DNA from: Porpolomopsis calyptriformis
Taxonomy: Eukaryota; Basidiomycota; Agaricomycetes; Agaricales; Hygrophoraceae
Direction: 5' to 3'
NCBI GenBank assembly: GCA_951640195.1
Contig: OX621163.1
Coordinates: 620,001-684,000 of the forward strand
Length of the DNA stretch: 64,000 nt
The translations under genes and the position numbers were made by a program. Positions 45,354-55,599 of the stretch are shown in pieces. Numbering within the stretch: position 1 is the stretch's first letter; each line of letters opens with the position of its first letter. Below the pieces are notes generated by a model. It had not been told where the DNA came from. It searched no databases and worked only from the letters and a program-made list of their open reading frames with translations.

Positions 45354-45602
45354 CAATCTCTTCTCATGCACGTTGCTCCGAGGCAGTGTCCTTGAAACTT
45401 CTGTCAAGACCAAGCTTGAAGTTCGCCCAAGAAGGAAAGGGAATAGCATTGCCTTGAGTATCAGTCTGGTTGAGGAAATCATTGATGCACTGTTAGGCCC
45501 AGATGGCGGCGGTTCCTTCCTTCATATAGGAAAGGGTGATGAGGGCACATTCCGTGGCATCAGTAACACCTTGGCCAGCCAAGAATATGATAACCTGGCG
45601 GT
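45354..45602 (-). pseudogene. gag: GyD gag, middle block
   Basis: Minus: RQVIIFLAGQGVTDATECAL, TLSYMKEGTAAIWA, then INDFLNQTDTQGNAIPFPSW to the CAATC junction. Matches the capsid region of GyC (TLSYMKEGTAATWAQ). Bounded left by solo LTR e and right by GyF. Confidence 0.85.
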
Positions 45603-47310
45603 TGTCACAACTGTAGTTGCAAGTCTTTTCGTTAATCACAAGGCAGGCCTTGGAGCTCAATAAGTCTAGTAGGATGTAGAAGAAGGTTCTGACAGGGACG
45701 TCTTCGTATAGAGTGACGATTCCTTCTGAATTAAGTTTTACTTCTACAAAGAAGTTGTTCTGCGGGTTGAATCCATTGCGTGCCTCTGCTGAGAGTTTAG
45801 GGAATATGGGCATGAACAGTTGGCTCAGTAGTTGTGTTTTGTGTTTCTCTTTTCTTGTTCTGATGGAAAAGAAGTCTGATGATTCTGATTGCGTTCGTGC
45901 TACTACAAGTAATCTCACAGGAGGACGAAGTGATGATCCGCTTCGCCCTCAGGGTTTATATAGTATTTCTAAAATAGGAGTCACTATGAGTCAGCTTCCG
46001 CAGTCACCCCATTTTCTATTGTTCACAGCCTCCTGTTTAAGGTTTGCTATTGTTCTTAGTCATACTGTGGAAGGCTGTGTTGTTTTGATGACTCAACTCT
46101 ATTGGGCATAGCCTTCCGCAGTATCAGGCTGTGCTGTCTCATGACTGGTTCCTATTGTTCTTCTAGTCATGAGATTGCCATTGTTTCTATGTCTTGTCCG
46201 GCGTATTGGGTTTCTCTTCTTTGACTGAGGAACCTCCTTTTGGTCTTCCCTTTGTGTCTGAGCATATAAAAGGTGTGGGGTTGTATCCCTACGCTTCAGT
46301 TCAATCCTTATCAATTCATCATGACTCCCTCCTACCAAGGCCACTACGTCCGATTCTTCAAGCAGTCTGGAGTGGTGCACCGCACTGCTCCTGTCTTTCT
46401 TGATTGCGATTCGTTTCATTACTACCTTCAGCACATCCCTTCCAACGCCGACCTCTGCTGGTCTTCCTTCTCTTGTTTTACTTGCGGTGGCAAGCATAAG
46501 GTCAGAAAGTGTCTGTATGTTCGCTGGCCAATCCAGCATGTTTGTGGCTTGATGGAGGATCCGCTTGGTATGTATCTTGTTTTGTCTTTATTAGTCTGTG
46601 TTTATTGATAATAGGCTTTCCCTTTTTAGCTTGGGATGATGACACCCCTCCTCCCACCTCCAAGCTCCCTTTGGAGGAGCAAGTTGATTGGAGTTCCGAC
46701 TGTTGGGGGTATCCCCTCCCCTTTGATGATGCTAAGCCTGAGGACTTGGCTACCAGCCCCCCTTTCTGTCCTTGGACCCCTGGTCCAACAAGTGTTTTGT
46801 CTAGTGGTAAGCCTTTAACTCTCTCGCTCTCTTCATAGTTGCTGATTCCCTGTCTTTTTTAGTCGAAGATTTGTCGTCGTCGTTGACAAACATCAACGTC
46901 AAGATCGAGGAGGAAGAAGTTCCTCCCAGTTTGTTATGGAGTCCCACCAACGATTGGTTGGGTGAGGAAGCGAGAAAGATAGCGATGAGTTTCATTGAAG
47001 GGAAGGCTGCCGAGTTGCAGGCCTCCAGTGGTGACACCAATGGGGCAATCTACTGGGGTAATAAGTTGGCCACAATAGATGGTCAAGTAGTGTCGAGTTT
47101 TGTAGAGTTCTTGAGGGACAGTATGGTGCAGGAGATTGCCAAGATGGACTAGTATAATTAGCTAGTCGGACATGGATTCCTCCTTTCGTACAAGTAGTTT
47201 CCGCTGCCAATAAAGACAGCCTCCCTTCCAAAAGAATTGGTATAAGAAAGAAAAGAAAAGAATGAAGAAAAGAGAGGAATTTTAAGAGAGTGAATGCCAA
47301 TTTCATGACA
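45603..47310 (-). repeat. GyF 3' LTR (LTR-F copy f)
   Basis: TGTCACAACTG..TTTCATGACA in plus reading. In minus orientation: U3 47310-45933, R-U5 45932-45603. Retroelement TATATAAA complement near 45956-45963, transcript start CACTTCGTCCT (complement of 45922-45932, CpGs intact here). Contains gene copy f. Confidence 0.96.
46321..47152 (+). CDS. LTR-borne zinc-knuckle-like protein, copy f (full form)
   Basis: Exons 46321-46567, 46630-46806, 46863-47152; 714 nt, 237 residues, uninterrupted. TATAAAA at 46265-46271, ATG 50 bp downstream is the first one. Introns of 62 and 56 nt, GTATGT..TTAG and GTAAGC..TTAG. Residues 1-82: basic/aromatic region ending in CFTCGGKHKVRKC (CX2CX3HX4C). Exon 2: proline- and tryptophan-rich (PFCPWTPGPT). 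Exon 3: acidic KIEEEEVPPSLLWSP, then a helical stretch to QEIAKMD. No homologue recognised. It lies in U3, antisense to gag-pol. Confidence 0.8.
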
Positions 47311-50300
47311 TTACCCCCTCCCTAGAGTCCACCGGAGCTATGCGAGGATGGACCCAAAGCTCTTCTCCTCTCAAATCTGAAGTCGGGATGCTTGTCATGA
47401 AATTCCGAGACCTTTTCCGCCGCATTTTCCAGATTTTTTCCGGGTTCCCAGGAGTTTTCCGAAATAGAGTACCCCTTCCACTGTACCAAATATTGTTTTT
47501 GGTTTCGCCAGAGCCTTCCATCCAGGATTTGGTCAACCTCGTACTCTTCCTCCCCTTCTATTTCTATTCCCTCCAGTTCTTCCAATCTTCTCCCTTTTAT
47601 CTCTGAGTCCTCATAAGTGCTGAGCAAATTTCCATGAAAGATTGGATGTATTCGGTACGTCCCTGGTAATTTCAATTTGTAGACTTGGTCTGAGAGTTTC
47701 CTTTCTATTTCAAAGGGTCCCAATCTCTTATCTGCCAGTTTTTTACTAGGGGCGGTAGTGCTGATGTTTGTTGTATCCAGCCAGACTTTATCTCCAACCT
47801 CCCTATGTACTTCTTCCGTTTTCTTATCGTAATAGTCTTTCATTGTATTCTGGGCTAGCCTGATTGATGCCTTGATTTCTTCTTGAACTCTTTTTATCTC
47901 TTCGGTCAGATCTTAGGCTCTCAGTACTTCAGACTTTCCAGCCTGAGGGATCGCCATCTTTGGATGATATCCCCTTGTAGCATAGAATGGAGTCCTTTTC
48001 GTGGATGAATTTTCATTGTTATTGTGGGCAAATTCTGCCATTGGTAAGAACTTGGCCCAGTCATTTTGTCGATAATTACAAAATGTTCTGAGGTATTGCT
48101 CTAATTCTTGGTTAATGCGTTCAGTTTGTCCGTCGGTTTGAGGGTGATATGCTGTTGAATAGGCCCCTTCAATCCCTAGTTTCTTGAAAATTCCCCTCAT
48201 TAGTTTTGATGTGAATTGCGTTCCGCGGTCTGAAATCATCTTCTCCAGGACCCCATGTAGCCTCCAAATATGATTCATATATAGCTTTACTGTCTCCTCT
48301 GTGTCCACCTCAATAGTCGTTGGTATAAAATGAGCTTCTTTTGTTAACTGATCCACCACAACCCAGATGGCGTCGTAACCTTCTGATTTGGGTAGTTCCA
48401 TAATGAAGTCATTTGTTACCATCTCCCATGGTCTTTCTGAAGGCAGTATTGGTATCAACCTTCCTTTGGCTCTGTGATAGGATCTTTTCTTTCGATTACA
48501 GGTGTCACAGGTTTTCACATAATGTTTGACATAAGTCGTGATTCCTGGCCACCAGTAATTTCAGGTGAGTAGTTCCAGCATTCAGTATTCTGCTTGATGC
48601 CCTCCTTCCAAGGTATCATAATGCAGATGTACTAAATCCCTCCTTATTTCCTCATCTTTTGGGACATAGACTTTTCCTTTGAAAAGAATTAGACCATTCT
48701 CGGTGTTCTAGTCTTCCAATCCTTTTCTGAGTTTTCTAGGCACCCCTCCTTTGACTATTTTCAAGGCTTCTTCGATTTCAGAGTCGAAAGCTTCAGAGGC
48801 TCGAATTCTTTGTAGTATAGGGTGATCTTTGACTATTGTCATATGTCCTCGAAACAGAGCTTTTATTTTGAAAACTTCTGGCTTCAATAGAATCTGTCCC
48901 TGGTTTTCTTCTCCTTCTATCTGGTAATCTGCTCATCTTGACAATTTATCTGGTTTTCCACCTAGTCTTCCAGGTCGATGTTTGATTATATAATCAAATC
49001 TTGTTAGGAATAAGCTCCATCTTGCTTGTCGTCTGGTCAGGGTTTTTGCTGAGGCAAAATACTGCAGATTTTGGTGATCTGATAAGATAGTTACTTGATG
49101 TTTCGCCCCTTCCAGATAATGTCTCCATTCTTCAAGTGACGCTATTATGGCCAACAGTTCTTTGTCATAAATTTCATAATTCCTTTCCGCGTCATTCATT
49201 CCTCTTGAATAAAAGGCTATTGGATGTATCTTTCCATCTCTTCCATATTGTGAGATAATAGATCCAATGGCGAAATCTGAGGCATCGCATTCTAGGATGT
49301 ATGGCTCTTCTGGGTTCGCCATTGCCAAAATTGGTGCTGTGGTGAATTTCCTTTTAAGGATTTGAAATGCTTGTTCCTGTCTCTCCCCCCATTCCCATTT
49401 CTTCCCTTTTCTTAACAGTTCCGTGATTAGTCTCACTGTTTTGGAAAATTCAGGAATGAAGCATCTATAGAAGTTTGCAAAGCCTAAAAAGGATTGTACT
49501 TCTTTTACTTTTCGTGGTGTCGGCCAATCAATTACTGCTCTGACTTTTCCTGGATCCATCTCAATTTTCTCCTGGCTAATAAGGTGTCCTAGATATTCCA
49601 CAGAGTCTTTGAAAAAGTAACATTTTTCCGGTTTGAGAAAGAGATTGTTCTCTCTTAACCTTTTGAGTATTTCTTGAATATGTCCTAGTTGTTCCTTCTC
49701 ATCTTTTGAATATATGAGGATGTCGTCAATGTATATTTCAACATATTTTCCAATTAGATCACGGAAAATAGTATTCATCATTCGCTGAAAGGTTGCTGGG
49801 GCATTTGTTAACCTGAACCACATTACTTGTGGTTCAAAGAGTCCTTCTTTTGTATTAAAGGCAGCTTTCCATTTGTCCCCTTCCTTGATCCGAATATTGT
49901 TATATCCCCATCGCACGTCCAATGTGGTAAAGACTTTTGCGCTAGCCAGGTTATCGAGTAGTCTCTGTGTCAATGGTAGAGGGTATCGATCTTTCACAGT
50001 TGCATTGTTTAATCCCTGATAATCCACTATGAGTCTTAGTTTCCCATCCTTTTTCTTGATAAAGAAGACTGGTGAAGCAGCTCGAGATTCTGATTCAACT
50101 ATGTACCCCTTCTTTAGGTTTTCAGCAATGAATTCTTTCAGTGCTTCAGCCTCAATTGGTGCCATTGCATAGGGTTTTTTATTGGGTAGCGGTTTTTCGG
50201 GTATAAGGTTGATCGGGTGATCATACATTTTTCTAAGTGGTAGTCTTTCCAATGCCTTTTTATCAAAGACGTCCCTATAGTCATGTAGAGACTTTGGCAC

Positions 50301-51000
50301 CAGTTCTTCAAAGGTTTTTGCCCCTTCTTTGATGGTGGTCGGTTCTGCTACCTTCTGAGATATAGTGAAACCTGCTGCTATTCGTTTGTCTAGTCCTTTC
50401 TTCGGAATCAAGATCTGGTCGCCTTTTTCGGGTTGATATTCTCCTAGCACATTCCATTCTCATATCCAGGTATTGTCTAGATCTGGACTCCAATATTCCA
50501 TTTCTGTTTCTTCCATTCTAATTTTCTGGATCTTCATTTTCTTGCAGTTCCTTCCTTTCTTGGTTTGACAAAACTTTGGGCACCAGCTAAAGGCAATTTT
50601 CTCTGTTTCCCAATTGATTTCTGGGTTGTGTCGCTTTAACCAGTCTATTCCAATGATTAAGTCATCTTCTCCTATTCCTGCTATAAGGAAATCTTCTTTC
50701 ATTTTATGTCCTCCTAAGTCTAGGTTAAGTTGAACCTTCTGAGTGATTTTTCCCATTCGATTCATTGTTTGGTCAACGTTTGTAATTTTGATGGGTTTTT
50801 TTAGTGGTGTAGTTTTCAGTTTCTGATTTCTTACCACCTTTGGTGAGATGAAGAGTGAGGATGCTCTGCAATCAATAAGGGCTTTGGTCGTCCATTCATT
50901 CTTTCCTTCATGAAGGTTCACTTGAGTATAAATCTGTCCTTCATTAGGGTTGGCGCTAATGTACATAGTCGAATCTTTGTCCTTTAAGTCCTTATTTGGT
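47311..51000 (-). pseudogene. pol: GyF pol (protease to chromodomain)
   Basis: Minus: protease site reads KALIDCRASSLFISP near 50880, so the expected glycine is arginine; TGA near 50460; RT LRLIVDYQGLNN near 50030, EIYIDDILIYSKDE near 49730; RNase H ILECDASDFAIGSI near 49290; TGA near 48931; degenerate zinc region with TAG/TGA stops (48540-48720); CDTCNRKKRSYHRAK near 48510; integrase core ISDRGTQFTSKLMRG near 48220, HPQTDGQTERINQELEQYL near 48140; chromodomain QILDGRLWRNQKQYLVQWKG near 47530 and SENSWEPGKNL. Full order, few lesions. Confidence 0.92.
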
Positions 51001-51028
51001 CGGGCTAAAGAAAATGCAGAGTCTTTCT

Positions 51029-52468
51029 TCAGCCTTGAGCAAAATCCTCCTCTCCCTCTTCTTTTTCTTCTTCATCAACTTTCTTGGCTTGAATATTCCC
51101 AAATTTCTTTCTAGGGCAAGCTCTGGCTATATGACCTACTTGTCTACAGAAGAAGCATTGCCCTTCTTTCATCAGGCTTTTTCGTTCTTCCTCTGTTAGT
51201 TGAGCGACTTTGATGGCTACAGGTTTTCGGTAGCCTCTGCTGGGCTCGATTCTTCTTTTTTCTTTGGCCCTTATTAAGATTCTTCCTTCAATGGTTAAGG
51301 CCACTTGCAATAATTCTTGCAAGGTTCCAGGCCTCTCAACGGTAACCATGATATCTTTGATCTGATCTTTGAATCCTTGGTAAAATATCTCAGTGAGGGT
51401 CTCTTCTCCATAATTGCATTGGAGCGCCTTTTCGAGGAATTTAGCATAATAATCTGTGATCGATTTTTCCTGTTTAATGGTCCTTAGGGCTTCTCGTGCA
51501 TCTTGCACTTCATTAATTGGTCCATATAGAATGGTTCCTCATTCCAACAATAGTCTCCAATCTCTCAGCATCAGAGATTTATGTGGAAGATCTCTTGTAC
51601 TCAATATTGCATCAGCCTACAGCCTTGCAAGTCCAGTAAACCAGTTTAGTAAGTAAAGACATCGGTTTCTGGAATTAGTTGTCTCATTGAAGAAGTCAGG
51701 GAAATGGAGGAAATAGTGGTAGGCTTGGATGAGGAATGTTCTCCACTTGTTCCTGTCTCCATCGAAATGGTCCGGCTCTGTTGGCTTGGGAATCCTTATA
51801 TTTGGGACTCCCCCTCCAGCTGGTCCTGGTCCTGGTCCTGGTCCTGGTCCTGGGGGTGGTCCTCCTGGGGGTGGTCCTAGAGGCAGTCCTCCAGGTGGCC
51901 CTCCAGGTCCAGCGGGTTGCCCACCTCCTCCTATTGATCCTCCAGGTGGTGGTGCAAATGGATTTAATATCGGAGTCTTCTTGGGACTTCCTTCAGGTGG
52001 CTTCTCTCTTCCTTTCCCTTTTGGTTCCTTGGTCGGTGTTTCCATTCCTGAGTGAGCAATCGGAATCTTTGGTCCCCATCCAGTGAGCCCTGTTTTCTCT
52101 ATTGGTTTCGTGGGTACTGGGTCTAGTAATCCAGTTCGACTTGAGTAAGTCGTGCTTTCCCTTCCTATTCCCCTTCCTCTGCTACTTAATGCTCTGCTCG
52201 CTTCAGGTTCTCCTCCTGCCTTCCTTTTCAATTTCCTTCCTAACATGGTGAAGAGTCCTTTCTCCTTTTCAGTTTCGTTATCCCCTTCATCTTCGGGTTC
52301 ATCTGCTGTTCTAGAGAAACTGGTGGTGGACCCCCAGAATGCTCCTTCAGGTGTCTCTTTTTGGGGTTCACTCTTGGAGCTTGCAGGAGTCTCTGGGTCC
52401 TCTATTCCTACTTGGTAACTGAGCGCAGTTACAGTAGTATCTCTCGGATCCTGGTATGGTTGACTCAT
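51029..52468 (-). pseudogene. gag: GyF gag
   Basis: ATG 52468 (MSQPYQDPRDTTVTALSYQ). A GPGPGPGP tract is coded by TGGTCC repeats (51825-51860). Capsid-like PTEPDHFDGDRNKWRTFLIQ; TAG near 51617 and TGA near 51540; then DAREALRTIKQEKSITDYYA and knuckle CFFCRQVGHIARAC near 51140. Ends at TGA 51029; pol continues in -1. Confidence 0.88.
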
Positions 52469-52647
52469 AGTTAGGGTCTTCGTGTATATCTATTTGAATT
52501 CTGATTGGCTTATTCGCAAGCTTATGGTAGGCCAAATAGTTTATGCTTCCTTTAGCTGCTGAAAAGAATAATGTTTCTCATCTAAGGAGATGGTATTGTT
52601 TGTCATCCAATATTAAGCAGGATAACCAGTCTGCGGTGTGATTCCAA

Positions 52648-52658
52648 CACTTCGTCCT
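52648..52658 (-). promoter_or_regulatory. GyF self-priming primer-binding site
   Basis: Minus reading AGGACGAAGTG, two bases from the 5' LTR, is the complement of CACTTCGTCCT at the predicted transcript start in the LTR. The 3' LTR retains the perfect match (45922-45932); the 5' LTR has one CpG-to-TpG mismatch (52980-52990). Confidence 0.82.
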
Positions 52659-53044
52659 AATGTCACAACTGTAGTTGCAAGTCTTTTCATTAATCACAAG
52701 GCAGGCCTTGGAGCTCAATAAGTCTAGTAGGATGTAGAAGAAGGTTCTGACAGGGACGTCTTCGTATAGAGTGACGATTCCTTCTGAATTAAGTTTTACT
52801 TCTACAAAGAAGTTGTTCTGCGGGTTGAATCCGTTGCGTGCCTCTGCTGAGAGTTTAGGGAATATGGGCATGAACGGTTGGCTCAGTAGTTGTGTTTTGT
52901 GTTTCTCTTTTCTTGTTCTGATGGAAAAGAAGTCTGATGATTCTGATTGCGTTCGTGCTACTACAAGTAATCTCACAGGAGGATGAAGTGATGATCCGCT
53001 TCACCCTCAGGGTTTATATAGTATTTCTAAAATAGGAGTCACTA

Positions 53045-53182
53045 TGAGTCAGCTTCCGCAGTCACCCCATTTTCTATTGTTCACAGCCTCCTGTTTAAGG
53101 TTTGCCATTGTTCTTAGTCATACTGCGGAAGGCTGTGTTGTTTTGATGACTCAACTCTATTGGGCATAGCCTTCCGCAGTAT
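53045..53182. promoter_or_regulatory. U3 inverted repeat and TGASTCA sites between divergent promoters
   Basis: Arms ATACTGCGGAAGGCT (53120-53134) and AGCCTTCCGCAGTAT (53168-53182) form a perfect 15-bp inverted repeat. TGACTCA sits in the loop (53147-53153) and TGAGTCA at 53045-53051. ATTGTT motifs surround it. The arrangement recurs, with some mismatches, in copies a, e, f and h, so it is an ancestral part of U3 and a candidate shared control region. Confidence 0.6.
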
Positions 53183-53378
53183 CAGGCTGTGCTATCTCAT
53201 GACTGGTTCCTATTGTTCTTCTAGTCATGAGATCGCCGTTGTTTCTATGTCTTGTCCGGCGTATTGGGTTTCTCTTCTTTGACTGAGGAACCTCCTTTTG
53301 GTCTTCCCTTTGTGTCTGAGCATATAAAAGGTGTGGGGTTGTATCCCTATGCTTCAGTTCAATCCTTGTCAATTCATC

Positions 53379-54210
53379 ATGACTCCCTCCCACCAAGGCC
53401 ACTACGTCCGATTCTTCAAGCAGTCTGGAGTGGTGCACCGCACTGCTCCTGTCTTTCTCGATTGCGATTCGTTTCATTACTACCTTCAGCGCATCCCTTC
53501 CGATGCCGACCTCTGCTGGTCTTCCTTCTCTTGTTTTGCTTGTGGTGGCAAGCATAAGGTCAGCAAGTGTCCGTATGTTCGCTGGCCAATCCAGCATGTT
53601 TGTGGCTTGATGGAGGATCCGCTTGGTATGTATCTTGTTTTGTCTTTATTAGTCTGTGTTTATTGATAATAGGCTTTCCCTTTTTAGCTTGGGATGATGA
53701 CACCCCTCCTCCCACCTCCAAGCTCCCTTTGGAGGAGCGAGTTGATTGGAGTTCTGACCGTTGGGGGTATCCCCTCCCCTTTGATGATGCTAAGCCTGAG
53801 GACTTGGCTACCAGCCCCCCTTTCCGTCCTTGGACCCCTAGTCCAACAAGTGTTTTGTCTAGTGGTGAGCCTTTAACTCTCTCGCTCTCTTCATAGTTGC
53901 TGATTCCCTGTCTTTTTTAGTCAAAGATTTGTCGTCGTCGTTGACCAATGTCAACGTCAAGATCAAGGAGGAAGAAGTTCCTCCCAGTTTGTTATGGAGT
54001 CCCACCAACGATTGGTTGGGTGAGGAAGCGAGAAAGATAGCGATGAGTTTCATTGAAGGGAAGGCTGCCGAGTTACAGGCCTCCGGTGGTGACACCAATG
54101 GGGCAATCTACTGGGGTAATAAGTTGGCCGCAATAGATGGTCAAGTAGTGTCGAGTTTTGTAGAGTTCTTGAGGGACAGTATGGTGCAGGAGATTGCCAA
54201 GACGGACTAG
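53379..54210 (+). CDS. LTR-borne zinc-knuckle-like protein, copy g (full form)
   Basis: Exons 53379-53625, 53688-53864, 53921-54210; 714 nt, 237 residues, no stop. Same introns and TATA spacing as copy f. Knuckle-like CFACGGKHKVSKC. Differs from copy f mostly at CpG transitions. With copy f it shows that a transposing element carried two intact gene copies, one per LTR, transcribed away from the gag-pol promoter. Product and role unknown. Confidence 0.8.
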
Positions 54211-54368
54211 TATAATTAGCTAGTCGGACATGGATTCCTCCTTTCATACAAGTAGTTTCCGCTGCCAATAAAGACAGCCTCCCTTCCAAAAGAATTGGTA
54301 TAAGAAAGAAAAGAAAAGAACAAAGAAAAGAGAGGAATTTTAAGAGAGTGAACGCCAATTTCATGACA

Positions 54369-55421
54369 GCGGTACCAATCTCAGTAGGCTTTGGGGTCAC
54401 TATTAAAAGTGCTGGGTTTGGCAAGTTTGATTTTGCTTGCGACAGGAGTAGTCATAGGTGGAGCAGGTAGGGGATTATTTGGAGATGGAGGAGACAGTGT
54501 CGGGGGATTAGGATCTGGATTCGGGTTTGGATCTACATCAGGGAGGGGAGCAGGTGGCTCTCGAGGAGAAGGACTTGGTTTTCTTGAGGAGAGGGAAGAT
54601 AGGGCTGAAGGAGGTGGGTCTGAAGGTTCGGGTTCAGGTTCAAATTCCACGGAAGCGATCCGTTGCTTTCCCTTGGCAGTAGGTCGCGGGAAAGGTGATT
54701 CAACTGGTGGAGGAGGGGTTCATCAAGGTCTAAGACCTAGGAAAGAGAATGAGGTTGGAGCCCAGGATGGAAGGGTGGAGGACCTGGATTTGAGCGAAGA
54801 GATGGAAGGTAGAAGAGGAGGAAGGAGTTGTGACGAGAAGGGCGAGTGGATCTCAAGTTGATCCTCAGGCATGTCTTCATACTTGAGTTCCTCTTTGGGT
54901 TCCGAAGCGCTGTATGAGGGTCTTCACAATGGATGAGACGTGGTGGTTCAGTGATCGAGTATGAGATGGACTTCTCATACATCTTGAGTTCCACATTGTT
55001 GAAAGATGAAAATGATAGGGATGATAGCTTGTTCTGTGAGATGATGGGGATGGTGGATGTGAATGTGAACTTAGAGGTAGACGACTGGCTCTACTTCAAG
55101 GAGTGTTGCTGGGTCGGACGGGTCTTCAATCGGAGCGGATGGAGCAGTATCGAAAGATTCCTCAGATGAGGATAATGAAGGGGACAAAGGTGGGGATGGG
55201 GCAAGGTCAGGTTCAGAGAATTTGTCAGCCAATGGGTTGAGCTGTTCTGTTAAAGAATCGAGCTTGAGTGGCAACAAGTCTAATGTGGCAGTGGCAGTCA
55301 AACGTGTATTGCTAATGAGCTTAGACGTTGAGGCCTGATGGGGTTCGGGGTTAGTAAGGGCATAGGGCAGGGGCAGTGATGGAGAGCGCAAGGCCAGGGT
55401 GGTGGTCGAATTGAATACCAT
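54369..55421 (-). pseudogene. gag: GyD gag, N-terminal block
   Basis: Minus from ATG 55421 (MVFNSTTTLALRSPSL), a serine/proline-rich N-terminus with TGA/frame breaks around 54737-55071, then ALSSLSSRKPSPSPREPPAP and ASKIKLAKPSTFNSDPKAY before the GyF junction. The equivalent region of GyE is 61936-63130. Confidence 0.82.
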
Positions 55422-55586
55422 GTGGGGATTTCAAAGTCTCCTGTGGTTTTCCAAATGAAAGAGGATGGTCTTGCAGGGGGAGTCCAAGGTGGGATTCTAA
55501 GGCAATCGCTCAGCTAGCATGGTAGCAGAGACAATCAGATGAATCTTGTCCAGGGACTATTGCGAAGAAAAGCAGAGGGGGAGGAG

Positions 55587-55597
55587 AGTTTTGATCT
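55587..55597 (-). promoter_or_regulatory. GyD self-priming primer-binding site
   Basis: Minus reading AGATCAAAACT, two bases inside the LTR, is complementary to AGTTTTGATCT in the LTR (complement of 56076-56086). No strong TATA box is seen at the expected distance (only GCATAGTC). Confidence 0.72.
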
Positions 55598-55599
55598 TC

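Larger units (their letters stand above)
45603..54368 (-). mobile_element. Complete Ty3/gypsy chromovirus GyF with gene-bearing LTRs
   Basis: Two 1708-bp LTRs in the same orientation (45603-47310 and 52661-54368) flank a 5350-bp core with minus-strand gag and pol. The 5-bp duplication GCGGT is outside both (45598-45602 and 54369-54373). Polypurine GGGAGGGGGTAA precedes the 3' LTR; a self-priming site follows the 5' LTR. LTRs differ by roughly 2% by eye, mostly CpG transitions. This element identifies the 1.7-kb repeat as an LTR. Confidence 0.97.
52661..54368 (-). repeat. GyF 5' LTR (LTR-F copy g)
   Basis: Partner of 45603-47310, equal in length. Divergent promoters lie in U3: minus TATATAAA (complement of 53013-53020) for the retroelement and plus TATAAAA (53323-53329) for the LTR gene, about 300 bp apart. 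Confidence 0.96.
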
